Assembly (NCBI RefSeq): GCF_004766125.1
Contig: NZ_SJSA01000001.1
Coordinates: forward strand, 186,001-250,000
Length of the DNA: 64,000 bases
From: Duncaniella freteri
Lineage (GTDB): Bacteria > Bacteroidota > Bacteroidia > Bacteroidales > Muribaculaceae
Reading direction: 5' to 3'
Shown here: positions 8,309-17,578 of the stretch, piece after piece
How the letters are laid out: every line of letters begins with the position of its first letter
Numbering within the stretch: position 1 is the first letter of the stretch
The notes under the pieces: generated by a model
Databases searched by the model: none
Told to the model about the DNA's origin: nothing
Seen by the model: only the letters and a program-made list of their open reading frames with translations
Program-made: the position numbers and the translations under genes

Positions 8309-9191
8309 GACTGAATAATTTTGTTGGGCTTGATACCAATACGAACACAGCTGCAAGAATCAGCACTATACCTGCAACGGCCTTCAATGTGAGCAACTCA
8401 CTGAACACAAACACTCCTATCACCACTCCTGTCACCGGCTCCAAAGCACCGAGAATGGACACAGGCACCGACCCGATAAGCTGCACTGCCACAGCCACAG
8501 TCAGAATCGACACGATGGTGGGGAACACTGAAATTCCCGCCATGCAGGCAAGCCCGAGCGGATTGGCAGGAACACCCTGCAACTGCGACAAACCCTTGAG
8601 CTGAACTATAAATACCGTAATACCAAAAAGCAAGGAATAGAATGTCAACGTAGGACCAGCAAGGCTCCTTAGACTCGTCTTATTGATCAGTACCATGTAT
8701 ATCGAATAGCTCAATGCCGAAAGCACCACCAGAACCATTCCGATACCGGTCACATGAGCTCCAGGACCAGGATTGGCAAGACACACCACTCCTGCAATGG
8801 ATATCAGAATGGCTATAAACGTGGCAAGAGAAATCCTCTGCCTATAGAATATCCACAGTATCAATGCGATAATGACAGGCTCCACAAACAACATCGTGGA
8901 TGCAAGTCCTACATCCATATAATTGTACGCCTCAAAAAGACCTACTGACGACAACGCAAACAATACACCCTGAATGAACATCAACGGTATCTGTCGAGGA
9001 GCAAGCCTGAAACTATCGCCACGCTTAAGCATCACGAGCCCAAGAATCAATGTGGCGAGCACATAACGATAAAACAGCACCGAACCTACAGTGAGCCCCA
9101 TCTCATATAAAGGGACTGCAAAAAGCGGATTTGTGCCATAGCTTATGGCAGCAACCGCTCCGAGAATATAACCTTTAGTTGTACCTTTCAT
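8262..9191 (-). CDS. EamA/DMT-superfamily transporter
   Basis: A 309-aa inner-membrane protein with about ten hydrophobic helices in two EamA halves: the first begins GYILGAVAAISYGTNPLFAV, the second around residue 150 (GIGMVLVVLSALSYSIYMVL), with a Pro/Glu-containing LGALEPVTGVVIGV near residue 250 typical of the second half. Members export amino acids, nucleosides or other metabolites; the substrate is not predictable. It lies 43 bp after metX and overlaps lrgA, so it belongs to the long minus-strand operon. Its short charged C-terminus (HIRLSRGR) extends into lrgA. Confidence 0.9.
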   Translation of the reverse strand: MKGTTKGYILGAVAAISYGTNPLFAVPLYEMGLTVGSVLFYRYVLATLILGLVMLKRGDSFRLAPRQIPLMFIQGVLFALSSVGLFEAYNYMDVGLASTMLFVEPVIIALILWIFYRQRISLATFIAILISIAGVVCLANPGPGAHVTGIGMVLVVLSALSYSIYMVLINKTSLRSLAGPTLTFYSLLFGITVFIVQLKGLSQLQGVPANPLGLACMAGISVFPTIVSILTVAVAVQLIGSVPVSILGALEPVTGVVIGVFVFSELLTLKAVAGIVLILAAVFVLVSSPTKLFSHGKAMFRHIRLSRGR

Positions 9192-9234
9192 ATTTTTTAC
9201 TTTAATTGCAACCTTTCGGAAACACTATGAATCA

Positions 9235-10260
9235 TCACTGCTCCATAAACGGCTTCATCAACGCATTGAGCTGAAGATATTCTACAAGAAATCCGTCATG
9301 ACCGAATGGAGAATGTATCTCGGCATACTTTGCTTTAGGAATGCGGGCAGCAAGCGCGATCATGTCCGTAGGAGGGAACACAATATCGGTAGTCAGCCCT
9401 ATCACAAGAGTCCGAGCCTTGATATTGGACAATGCCGCATACATGCCGCCACGTCCTCTGCCCACATCATGAGAATCAAACGAGTCAAGAATTGCATGAT
9501 AGGAATATGCATCAAAACGCTTCACAAGCTTCTCCCCCTGATAACGCTGATAGGTCACCGCCCTGCGCTTGGCAGGAAACTCTTCCGAGTCACATTGGGT
9601 GAGATTATAGCCCGAAGGACCGCGATAGCTTAACAGGCCTATGGCACGTGCGGCAGCAAGCCCGGCGGCTCCTGCATCAGGACGCGGTTCACCATAAGTA
9701 GAGTCAGCCTCAATGCACATACGCTGCGACTCGTCAATAGCGATGGTCCATGGGGTAGCGATCCCGTCAGTAGCCATAAGTGCAAGACGCTCAAAACGCT
9801 CAGGTTCCATCACTGCCCACTCCACAGCCTGAAATCCACCTACCGAACACCCGACAAGAGTGTGAACCACACCTATCCCCAATGCATCGGCAAGCAATCG
9901 ATGAGCATTGACAATATCGCGAATGGTGTAGCATGGAAAATCGGCATAGTACGGCTGCCCTGTATCGGGATTCTCACTCAATGGGCAAGTCGTGCCGTAA
10001 GGTGAGCCTATAAAATTGGCACACACTATAAAATAGCGTGAAGGATCAAGAAACATCCCCTCCTCTACCGTGTGCGGCCACCAGTCCTGAACATCACTGT
10101 TGGCTGTAAGCGCATGGCACACCCACACCACATTGTCGCACCTTTCATTAAGCGATCCATAAGTGTGATAGGCTATGCGCAGATTTTTAATCTCTCCACC
10201 AAATTCCAGACGGAACGGCTCAGGATGATCATAATACTTAACCATAAGTTGTCTATTCAT
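9235..10260 (-). CDS. metX: Homoserine O-acyltransferase (MetX-type alpha/beta hydrolase)
   Basis: A 341-aa alpha/beta-hydrolase protein that acylates homoserine in methionine synthesis. The family signature is clear: LRIAYHTYGSLN near the N-terminus, GSPYGTTCP and a NPDTG segment, the nucleophile elbow GCSVGGFQ with Ser139, then a probable catalytic Asp292 and His321 (PFGHDGF). Length matches MetX. Acetyl- versus succinyl-CoA preference cannot be decided here. It starts 4 bp after the GT2 stop, so it is transcribed with the glycosyltransferase genes; no metY-like partner is visible. No SAM riboswitch-like leader was seen because there is almost no leader. Confidence 0.92.
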   Translation of the reverse strand: MNRQLMVKYYDHPEPFRLEFGGEIKNLRIAYHTYGSLNERCDNVVWVCHALTANSDVQDWWPHTVEEGMFLDPSRYFIVCANFIGSPYGTTCPLSENPDTGQPYYADFPCYTIRDIVNAHRLLADALGIGVVHTLVGCSVGGFQAVEWAVMEPERFERLALMATDGIATPWTIAIDESQRMCIEADSTYGEPRPDAGAAGLAAARAIGLLSYRGPSGYNLTQCDSEEFPAKRRAVTYQRYQGEKLVKRFDAYSYHAILDSFDSHDVGRGRGGMYAALSNIKARTLVIGLTTDIVFPPTDMIALAARIPKAKYAEIHSPFGHDGFLVEYLQLNALMKPFMEQ

Positions 10261-10264
10261 TAAA

Positions 10265-11065
10265 TTACATCTGCTTGAACCCTTTCGGATGTAACTGATA
10301 TTTTCCAGGCTTCTGATAAGAAGAGATTAAAAATCTAAGTCTACAATAACGTAGACTTTTCATTCTATTAAACATGCAGTACTTCAAATATTCTTTCATA
10401 CTTGCCTTCCATCCAAAAGCCCTACATAGTTCAAAATAATAATCAAGGGTTATATTTGATGAAATTCCATACTCATCATACACACATATATATTTATCTA
10501 CACGCCTGAACGACCCACCGCGCTCATACAGTCGACGAAAAAAAACATAGTCTGCCACTCGTCTGTAGTCAGTATCAAACGGATAGGCTCGCAACACATC
10601 TGTGCGAGTAAACGAACTCTGATGGCAAAACGGCATAGCCTTATCTAAGACCTCAAATCCTGCCGGATGATGCGACTTATATCCTCCGCTATAACGGCAC
10701 AGATTGCTTCCATATATAACATCTTCTGTATATAACTTGCGATAGAATATATCTTTAAGAACATTTGAATCAAAAAACGTATCACCGGCATTCATAAAAT
10801 TGACATAATCGCCGGTAGCATGCTCAACAGCCTTGTTCATCGCATAATATATGCCACCGTCAGGCTCTGATACCCAGTAAGCGATCCTGTCGGAATACTT
10901 CTTTATTATATCTACAGTCCCATCAGTGGACCCACCGTCAATGACGATATACTCCATTGACTGATAATCCTGTGAAAGGACCGAAAGAATTGTCTCCTCA
11001 ATTACTGTTGCAGCATTATAGCATACGGTCACAACCGTAACCTTATTATTCTCGCCAAGCATCAT
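10265..11065 (-). CDS. Family 2 glycosyltransferase
   Basis: About 266 aa starting at the ATG at 11065, which overlaps the stop of the upstream SDR gene as TGATG; a 9-codon longer form is possible but would overlap further. The GT-A fold is seen in VTVVTVCYNAATVIEETILS, EYIVIDGGSTDGT and the acceptor/metal region FMNAGDTFFD. C-terminal residues (FWKASMKEYLKYCMF-like, charged and aromatic) are poorly conserved. It probably adds a sugar to a surface polysaccharide or glycan using a nucleotide-sugar. It is translationally coupled to the SDR gene and 4 bp from metX. Confidence 0.9.
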   Translation of the reverse strand: MMLGENNKVTVVTVCYNAATVIEETILSVLSQDYQSMEYIVIDGGSTDGTVDIIKKYSDRIAYWVSEPDGGIYYAMNKAVEHATGDYVNFMNAGDTFFDSNVLKDIFYRKLYTEDVIYGSNLCRYSGGYKSHHPAGFEVLDKAMPFCHQSSFTRTDVLRAYPFDTDYRRVADYVFFRRLYERGGSFRRVDKYICVYDEYGISSNITLDYYFELCRAFGWKASMKEYLKYCMFNRMKSLRYCRLRFLISSYQKPGKYQLHPKGFKQM

Positions 11066-12033
11066 CAATCCTCTGAAAGTATATTTCGCCAATATTCAAT
11101 TATATCTTCTATACTTTGCTTCAAAGTATATCCGGCTGACCAGCCTGTATGACTTTTCAGTTTGCTATTATCACCTAAAATCAAAGGATTATCGTTTGGG
11201 CGAACAAGCGATGCTGACATCTCAGTGTGCACATCAATATCAATAATCTCACTTGCTATAGATATTATCTCCTGAAGCTTAGTGGGATTACCTGAACAGA
11301 TATTATACACCTCCCCTTTCTTTCCTTTTTTCAAAAGCAGGTAGTAAGCCTTTACCACATCCCGGACATCAAGAAAATCCCTTACAATATCAAGATTTCC
11401 TGTAAGCATAGTCATATCTGCCTGCCCTGCCAACTTAGCATCGAGCATCTTACGTATAAATGACGGCACAACAAACACATCTCTCTGACCAGGACCTATA
11501 TGATTGAACGAACGCGTGATCACAATGTCAATCCCAAATGAATCGGCATAAAGCTTTGACAGCATCTCCTGAGCCACCCTTGCAACAGCATAAGGTGACA
11601 ATGGTCGCAATGGGGATTCCTCGGTAAGAGGTGTCTCCTCAGGCAGTACATTACCGTATTCCTCAGATGAACCAATCGAAAGCACCCTTGTATTAAGTCC
11701 ATACTCCCTTATTACCTCAAGAAGATTGAGGAATATGTTGACATTATTCTTGAAACTTATAGTTGGATTCTTCCAACTGAATGCAACAGAACTGAACGAA
11801 GCAAGATGCAGTATATATTTCGGTTGAAAATCAAATATAACCCTCTCTATCTCCTCTTTTTTAAGTAAATCGACACATTCACTCCTCATATCGACATACT
11901 TAAAATAACGATGAGCCTGAAATGCGTCCAGATCAAGACCAAGCACCTCACATCTTATCTTATTATCCTCAAGATAATCCAGAAAATGCCGTGCTACAAA
12001 GCCAGAGCATCCGGTTATAAGAAATTTATCCAT
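11065..12033 (-). CDS. NAD(P)-dependent sugar-nucleotide SDR, GDP-4-keto-6-deoxymannose reductase-like
   Basis: A 322-aa extended short-chain dehydrogenase. N-terminal Rossmann motif LITGCSGFVARH, then SSEEYG (catalytic Ser region), SPYAVARVAQEM and SFNHIGPGQ. The C-terminal VRPNDNPLILGDNSKLK and TGW resemble Rmd (GDP-6-deoxy-D-mannose reductase). One oddity is that the usual YxxxK reads YAVAR, so Arg takes the Lys place; I believe some Bacteroidetes relatives share this but cannot check. It sits between two glycosyltransferase genes, suggesting it makes a deoxysugar donor. No GDP-mannose 4,6-dehydratase gene is present in this window. Confidence 0.82.
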   Translation of the reverse strand: MDKFLITGCSGFVARHFLDYLEDNKIRCEVLGLDLDAFQAHRYFKYVDMRSECVDLLKKEEIERVIFDFQPKYILHLASFSSVAFSWKNPTISFKNNVNIFLNLLEVIREYGLNTRVLSIGSSEEYGNVLPEETPLTEESPLRPLSPYAVARVAQEMLSKLYADSFGIDIVITRSFNHIGPGQRDVFVVPSFIRKMLDAKLAGQADMTMLTGNLDIVRDFLDVRDVVKAYYLLLKKGKKGEVYNICSGNPTKLQEIISIASEIIDIDVHTEMSASLVRPNDNPLILGDNSKLKSHTGWSAGYTLKQSIEDIIEYWRNILSED

Positions 12034-12058
12034 ATGTAAAATAGTATTTAATAATAAA

Positions 12059-13141
12059 CTATTTTAAGCTTTCATAGACTTTAGCTGTTTCAATAGCCAT
12101 TTTGTCCCAAGAATACATGTCGAGCACTTTTCTGCCTTTATTCACCAATTCCGACCTTAAATGAACATCTGTGACAACACGTTCGATGGCTTCCGTGATA
12201 CTGTCAACATCATACGGATCAAAATAAATACCACCATCATGTGCCACTTCAGGGAAACAACTCGTATTGCTGAGAACCAAAGGACAGTCAGCGGCATACG
12301 CTTCAAGAATCGGAATCCCGAATCCTTCATACAGTGACGGAAAGACAAAGCACAATGCATGACGATAAAGATAAACAAGCTGAGCCTCTGAAACAAAATA
12401 ATGATGTATACACGAATCGATGGACAGATCCTTCAAAAACGCCATCTCTGACTCAGAAAAAAGACCTCCTGTACATACCAGCTTTACATCCGGATGATTG
12501 CGGTGTATCCTGGCAAAAGCTCGGGCAAACCGTTCGAAATTCTTATAGGCACCACGATTCCCCACAAATAATATGTATGATTCAGGCAAACCCTCCACTG
12601 GCTGCTCATTGGTCGTATCTATACTCTGACCAAGATGTATAACCTCAATCTTATCTTCAGGCAAACCATAAATCTCAATAAGATCCTTTTTAGTCCAATG
12701 ACTTATGGCTATAATTTTATCAGCCTTAGTGACCGTAATACGCTTAAGTTCACTGGTATGGTCCTGTTCAGGAAACATTTCCGGAAACCTCTCATGAATC
12801 ATGTCATAAACGGTCATCACATACGGACGCTTGACATTTCTCAGAAAATAAGGATCATAGTATGTAGGATGAAACACATCATACTTACCACCATCAAGAG
12901 CTCTCCGTGAAAGAAATCTATTTATCTTATATGCTTTTCTACCTCGCTTAAGAAAATGCGGTACGCTCATACAAGCCAACCTCATCCCAGGAACCGATGA
13001 AAGGTAGACATTAGACGACAACATAACCGGATTCTTAAACCTGAAACCATCAGGCAGACGAGTCATCAGTTCGGCAAAATATCGAGATATCCCTCCAAAA
13101 CGCTGGTTGAGGAAAGTTTGGTAATCGTAAAGTATGTTCAT
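12059..13141 (-). CDS. Family 4 glycosyltransferase (GT1-like)
   Basis: A GT-B glycosyltransferase of about 360 aa. I start it at the ATG at 13141 because MNILYDYQTFLNQRFGGISR is the usual N-terminus; the frame extends 23 codons further upstream with no homology-like sequence. The C-terminal half carries YILFVGNRGAYKNFERF and the sugar-nucleotide-binding E-x7-E in YEGFGIPILEAYAADCPL. It is likely a mannosyl- or related transferase building a surface polysaccharide. It is the first gene of the minus-strand operon that runs through lrgB; a TACATTTG -7-like element lies 57 bp upstream. Confidence 0.92.
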   Translation of the reverse strand: MNILYDYQTFLNQRFGGISRYFAELMTRLPDGFRFKNPVMLSSNVYLSSVPGMRLACMSVPHFLKRGRKAYKINRFLSRRALDGGKYDVFHPTYYDPYFLRNVKRPYVMTVYDMIHERFPEMFPEQDHTSELKRITVTKADKIIAISHWTKKDLIEIYGLPEDKIEVIHLGQSIDTTNEQPVEGLPESYILFVGNRGAYKNFERFARAFARIHRNHPDVKLVCTGGLFSESEMAFLKDLSIDSCIHHYFVSEAQLVYLYRHALCFVFPSLYEGFGIPILEAYAADCPLVLSNTSCFPEVAHDGGIYFDPYDVDSITEAIERVVTDVHLRSELVNKGRKVLDMYSWDKMAIETAKVYESLK

Positions 13142-13197
13142 TATGAGGCTAATAATATCAAAGCAAAACCAATCGATTATCTCTGCAAAATTTTCTA

Positions 13198-13205
13198 CAA
13201 ATGTA
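13198..13205 (-). promoter_or_regulatory. Possible -7 box for the glycosyltransferase/metX/lrgAB operon
   Basis: The minus strand reads TACATTTG here, matching the Bacteroidetes TAnnTTTG -7 consensus, 57 bp upstream of the GT4 start. No convincing TTTG sits 20 bp further upstream, so this is weak. Confidence 0.4.
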
Positions 13206-13250
13206 ATCATTTTTTTTGAATATACGTGTATTTTAAAATATTAGTTTTGT

Positions 13251-13282
13251 ATTGGCGTTTTTGCAGGAAAACACTATCTTTG
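13251..13282 (+). promoter_or_regulatory. Bacteroidetes-type promoter for the 4-alpha-glucanotransferase gene
   Basis: A TATCTTTG -7 box at 13275-13282 is preceded by ATTG (13251-13254) at the expected 20-bp spacing. It lies 63 bp upstream of the chosen ATG at 13346, which argues against the longer start at 13226. Confidence 0.6.
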
Positions 13283-13345
13283 CTGTGCTTTTATTATCCA
13301 ATTAAACTTTGCACAATATATTATTTTTCATACCATATCATACTT

Positions 13346-16036
13346 ATGAAACTTTTCTTTCAAGTCAATTACCACACCGAATGGGGTGAGAACCTATTCA
13401 TCACAGGTGCTCAGGAGGCTTTTGGCGGAGGTGATATTGACAAAGCCATCCCCATGACACTTTCCGATGGGGATACTTGGACTGCGGCTATAGAGCTACC
13501 GGATTCTCTTTATCTTGTCACATACAGCTACATAGTGCGTCATGACAATGGTACAGTGAGACGCGAATGGGGTCGTGCTCATCGCTTCGAACGCCGTCCC
13601 GACACAAAAAACATCAGGATCATAGACCGATGGCAGGATCAGCCCTGGGACAAGCCCTATTACTCAAGCGCATTTACCGATTGTATCAACTATCGCGGCG
13701 AGCACGACAAACTTGTAGAGGCTGAGCCGGGATACCTGACACTGGCTGTCGATGCCCCGATGGTCAATGCCGACGAGGCTGTAGCTGTCAGCGGAGAAGA
13801 TGAGGCCCTCGGATCGTGGGACACATCGAAAGCCGCACGGATGAGTGATGCCGAATATCCAACATGGAAAATCAATATACCTCTGTCCGGTATAAAGAAT
13901 GGCTCGGATTATAAGTTTCTAATAATCAAAAAAGCCACAGGTGATATCGTGGCTTGGGAAGGACGCGACAACCGCACATTCCATCTGCCTGCCATAGATG
14001 AAAACATCTCTGTAATAGATGCCGGACAGCGGCTTGTCAACTCCAAGAACGCATGGCGCGGAGCAGGCGTTGCCATACCTGTGTTCTCATTACGCAGCGA
14101 CGAGGATTTCGGTGTAGGAGACTTTATGGATATAAAGAAGATGGTGGACTGGGCAGTGCAGACTCATCAGAATTTCGTGCAGGTACTCCCCATCAACGAC
14201 ACCACGATGACCCACACGTGGACCGACTCCTACCCCTACAACGCCAATTCTACTTTCGCTCTCCACCCGATGTTCCTGCGTCTGAGCGTGATGGGACGTC
14301 TCAACGACAAAGAGCGTCAGCGTTACTTCGACGAACTCGGGCGTGAGCTCAACAAGCTTCCGGAAATCGACTACGAACGTGTGAACAAGGCGAAGATACA
14401 GTTCACACGCGAACTTTATGCACAGAACGGCAATGACGATATGTCAACCCCTGAATTCCGGGAATTCCTGAGTCGTAACGCCTCCTGGCTCACTCCATAT
14501 GCAGCATTCTGTGTGTTACGTGATCTCAACGGCACCCCCGACATGAGCAAATGGGGAGAATATGCCGTATACGATGAAGCCAAAGTGAAAGACTTCATCG
14601 ATGCACATACCTATGACATAAACTACGTATACTACATACAATACCATCTGGACCGTCAGATGCGCATGGTGCACGATTACGCACGTGCCAACGGTGTAGC
14701 CATCAAGGGCGACATACCTATCGGCATATCACGCACAAGCGTCGATGCCTGGATATCGCCACGCCTATTCAATCTTGACTGCCAGGCAGGTGCCCCACCG
14801 GACGACTTTTCAGTGCTCGGTCAGAACTGGGGACTGCCAACCTACAACTGGGAAGAGATGTCAAAGGACGGATTCGCCTGGTGGAAGGCTCGTTTCCGCA
14901 AGATGGCAGAATACTTCGACGCTTACCGCATAGACCATGTGCTCGGATTCTTCCGTATATGGGAGATACCCATGGATGCCGTACACGGACTGCTCGGTGT
15001 ATTCAACCGTGCCCTGCCTTTCTCGCCCGATGAGATGCGCAACAGTTATGACTTCTGGATCGATACCGAACGTCACACCAAGCCTCTCATCCTCGAATGG
15101 ATGTTAAATGATTTCTTCGGAGAGTGGACCGAAGAATGCCGTGACCGCTACCTCATACCGGAAGGATACGGCAAATATCGGCTCAAAGAGGAATTCGATA
15201 CACAACGTAAAGTCGCCGATCATTTCGCAGCTCTTGCTGCTGACAGTGACGACAGGGAAAAGAACAATCGCATATGCCAGGCTCTTATGGGACTTATCGA
15301 TGATGTGCTGTTCATCGAGGACTCTTACGAGAAGGGCAAGTATCATCCACGCATATCCGCTCAATTCACCTACCAGTACCGCTGTCTTAACGATTATGAG
15401 AAATGGTGTTTCAATCGCCTTTACAACGATTTCTTCTATCGTCGCCACAACGAATTCTGGTATGATAAAGCCATGTGGAAGATGCCACCGCTCATTGATG
15501 CCACCGATATGCTCGTGTGTGCCGAGGACTTGGGTATGATACCTGCATGTGTCCCCGCAGTCATGAGCGCACTCCAGATACTTGTGCTTGAAATACAGCG
15601 TATGCCCAAGGACCCTACGACTCCATTCGGCAACACATGGAACTATCCTTACAACTCCGTATGCACCACATCATCACATGATATGGATGGAATACGCCGT
15701 TGGTGGGAAGCGGACCGCGCCGCAACTCAGAAGTACTTCAACGAAGTGCTCCGCGAACCTGGCGAGGCTCCTGAATATGCCGAACCGTGGATATGCGAGA
15801 AGATTGTGAGAATGCATCTTGAATCTCCATCCATGCTGTGCATACTTCCTTTACAGGACTGGCTGTCGACCGACGGACTGGTGCGCCGTCAAGATCCTCG
15901 CGAGGAGCTCATAAATATCCCGGCAAATCCACGACATTACTGGCGATACCGCATGCATCTCACTCTCGAACAACTCAACGCCGAGAAAGAGTTAAACAAC
16001 CGTATCCGTGACATGATCCATTCTTCAGGAAGATAA
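13346..16036 (+). CDS. malQ: 4-alpha-glucanotransferase (GH77) with N-terminal CBM20-type starch-binding domains
   Basis: An 896-aa amylomaltase that transfers alpha-1,4-glucan segments between maltodextrins. The first about 230 residues form two CBM20-like modules (first: FQVNYHTEWGENLFITG; second: AVAVSGEDEALGSWD). The GH77 part follows from AGVAIPVFSLRS. Catalytic residues are visible: nucleophile Asp530 in YRIDHVLGFFR, acid/base Glu727 in CAEDLGMIP, and Asp779 in SSHDMDG. The ATG at 13346 is chosen because MKLFFQVNYHT begins the first CBM20 and the promoter lies at 13251-13282. It is a single-gene unit ending at the terminator 16064-16103. Probably cytoplasmic, as no signal peptide is present. 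Confidence 0.95.
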   Translation: MKLFFQVNYHTEWGENLFITGAQEAFGGGDIDKAIPMTLSDGDTWTAAIELPDSLYLVTYSYIVRHDNGTVRREWGRAHRFERRPDTKNIRIIDRWQDQPWDKPYYSSAFTDCINYRGEHDKLVEAEPGYLTLAVDAPMVNADEAVAVSGEDEALGSWDTSKAARMSDAEYPTWKINIPLSGIKNGSDYKFLIIKKATGDIVAWEGRDNRTFHLPAIDENISVIDAGQRLVNSKNAWRGAGVAIPVFSLRSDEDFGVGDFMDIKKMVDWAVQTHQNFVQVLPINDTTMTHTWTDSYPYNANSTFALHPMFLRLSVMGRLNDKERQRYFDELGRELNKLPEIDYERVNKAKIQFTRELYAQNGNDDMSTPEFREFLSRNASWLTPYAAFCVLRDLNGTPDMSKWGEYAVYDEAKVKDFIDAHTYDINYVYYIQYHLDRQMRMVHDYARANGVAIKGDIPIGISRTSVDAWISPRLFNLDCQAGAPPDDFSVLGQNWGLPTYNWEEMSKDGFAWWKARFRKMAEYFDAYRIDHVLGFFRIWEIPMDAVHGLLGVFNRALPFSPDEMRNSYDFWIDTERHTKPLILEWMLNDFFGEWTEECRDRYLIPEGYGKYRLKEEFDTQRKVADHFAALAADSDDREKNNRICQALMGLIDDVLFIEDSYEKGKYHPRISAQFTYQYRCLNDYEKWCFNRLYNDFFYRRHNEFWYDKAMWKMPPLIDATDMLVCAEDLGMIPACVPAVMSALQILVLEIQRMPKDPTTPFGNTWNYPYNSVCTTSSHDMDGIRRWWEADRAATQKYFNEVLREPGEAPEYAEPWICEKIVRMHLESPSMLCILPLQDWLSTDGLVRRQDPREELINIPANPRHYWRYRMHLTLEQLNAEKELNNRIRDMIHSSGR

Positions 16037-16063
16037 CAACTCCAATAGCAGCTAAAAAGACAA

Positions 16064-16103
16064 GAGAACCATAGCGCACATAAGATATCGCGCTATGGTT
16101 CTC
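16064..16103. terminator. Bidirectional terminator between malQ and the convergent susD
   Basis: A perfect 14-bp stem (GAGAACCATAGCGC at 16064-16077 with GCGCTATGGTTCTC at 16090-16103), 12-nt loop. TGTTTTT follows on the plus strand and an A-run (AAAAAG) precedes it, giving U-tracts in both directions. Confidence 0.85.
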
Positions 16104-16124
16104 CTGTTTTTAATCACTTACCGG

Positions 16125-17558
16125 TCAATAGTTCTGCTGTAATGACGGATTGAGCGAAATAACATTCTGGGGGAATGGGAAGATCCACATATCTGATTCA
16201 GGCGAAAGTGTAAAAGTCTTATCGCCCACAGTACGCGTAAGTGTCTCTTTGAAATCATCCATGCGGTTCCAACGCTTGCGTGTTACAAAGTTGAAGTAAG
16301 TATAGATATTCTCTCCGTGCGAGGTCTGTTTCAGATGTCTGACAGCCTCTTCACGAGAAGTCACAGTCCCCTTGAGCGACACATACTTCTCCGGTATTAT
16401 ACGGTTGATGCGTATCATGTCGAGCTGCTCCATGGCATTGTCGATATTACCTTTCAGAAGTTCGCACTCCGCAAGTATCAGACGCATCTGAGAGGTCTTG
16501 AGTCCGAATGTATTCCATTTTGAATCATTATCATAGGAGAAATTTATATCCATCCCGAAATATGCTTCTCCGAGCTTACGCCCCGGTATCAGCATATCAC
16601 CGCTGAAAAGTCGGTCACGACAGATGTGACCGTCTTCAAAACGAGCCCATGCCTCATCCGAAATACCCATCTGCCCCAGAATATCACGAGTGACAAAAAT
16701 ATCCTCCTCGCAATCCATAAACGGACGATGTATAGCCTGATTCACAAAACTTGGCATAACCGGGCTCGGGGTGTCCCTCACATAATCATTGTAATTGCTG
16801 ATAGTTGACTTAAGAGCGAGAGAGGCATTGGCGGCATCAGCAGCATCATCATAACGCTGCATTGACATCAGTGCCATAGCCTTTACCGCATAGGCGAAAG
16901 GAAGCCCCACTCTCATCTGATTGACAGGCTCCTCAGTGAGACCTCCCAGGCTGATAGCCTCATAAATATCGGTAAGGATATTGGTATATACCTGCTCAAG
17001 AGTAAGCTGAGGTATGGTCGCCAAAAGATCCTGGGTCTCTTTGAGATAAGGTATTGCCATAGTGGTGGATGCATAGGCAGGATCATAAGCCTTGGCAAAC
17101 TTCTGTACCACCAGATAATGAAAATATGCCCGCAACACAAGAGCCTCACATTTGACCTGTTGACGCAAGGCATCGTCACCATCGGCTTTATCTATATTGA
17201 GCAGTACTGGATTAGCTATCTTGCCTATCACCTCATAGAACTTGGTGTAGTGAGCGTCGCTGGCTGTCAGATCCAACTGCTCCTTGGCATGGGCTGACTC
17301 ATCCCATGTGGTGAATATCTTGGTAAGAGTCATATTGGGACGGTTGATCACCGTAGGTATCATCTCCTGTGGGTAAAGGTCTCCGCATAGGAGCTGTTGC
17401 TGAGTGGCCTTTATACCCTGAAATTCGTAATTGAGAAGCATCTCAAGATCAGTGACGCTTTGCAGAAGATTGGACCCCTTGGGCTTGATGTCGGTAAAAT
17501 CGGAACATGAGGTCAGCCCGAGTGTACCGATGAAGAGAGAATATATAATCTTTTTCAT
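16125..17558 (-). CDS. SusD/RagB-family lipoprotein
   Basis: A 477-aa SusD homologue. Lipobox TLGLTSC gives a lipid Cys at residue 18, followed by SDFTDIKPKG as in SusD N-termini; the helical core has KCEALVLRAYFHYLVVQKFA and the C-terminal part MRLILAECELLKGNIDNAM. It binds nutrient at the mouth of the SusC barrel encoded 20 bp upstream. It is the last gene of a fecR-susC-susD operon; no hydrolase or further lipoprotein follows before the terminator at 16064-16103, so the ligand is unknown. Confidence 0.94.
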   Translation of the reverse strand: MKKIIYSLFIGTLGLTSCSDFTDIKPKGSNLLQSVTDLEMLLNYEFQGIKATQQQLLCGDLYPQEMIPTVINRPNMTLTKIFTTWDESAHAKEQLDLTASDAHYTKFYEVIGKIANPVLLNIDKADGDDALRQQVKCEALVLRAYFHYLVVQKFAKAYDPAYASTTMAIPYLKETQDLLATIPQLTLEQVYTNILTDIYEAISLGGLTEEPVNQMRVGLPFAYAVKAMALMSMQRYDDAADAANASLALKSTISNYNDYVRDTPSPVMPSFVNQAIHRPFMDCEEDIFVTRDILGQMGISDEAWARFEDGHICRDRLFSGDMLIPGRKLGEAYFGMDINFSYDNDSKWNTFGLKTSQMRLILAECELLKGNIDNAMEQLDMIRINRIIPEKYVSLKGTVTSREEAVRHLKQTSHGENIYTYFNFVTRKRWNRMDDFKETLTRTVGDKTFTLSPESDMWIFPFPQNVISLNPSLQQNY

Positions 17559-17578
17559 ATGTAATATAGCCTGTATTT

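Noticed and set aside
9192..9234. Possible SAM-responsive leader near metX
   Set aside because: metX follows the GT2 gene after 4 bp, so there is no leader; the 43-bp spacer after it has no structure of that kind.
13226..13345. N-terminal extension of malQ
   Set aside because: The extra 40 residues lack CBM20 similarity and the promoter at 13251-13282 would lie inside the extension.
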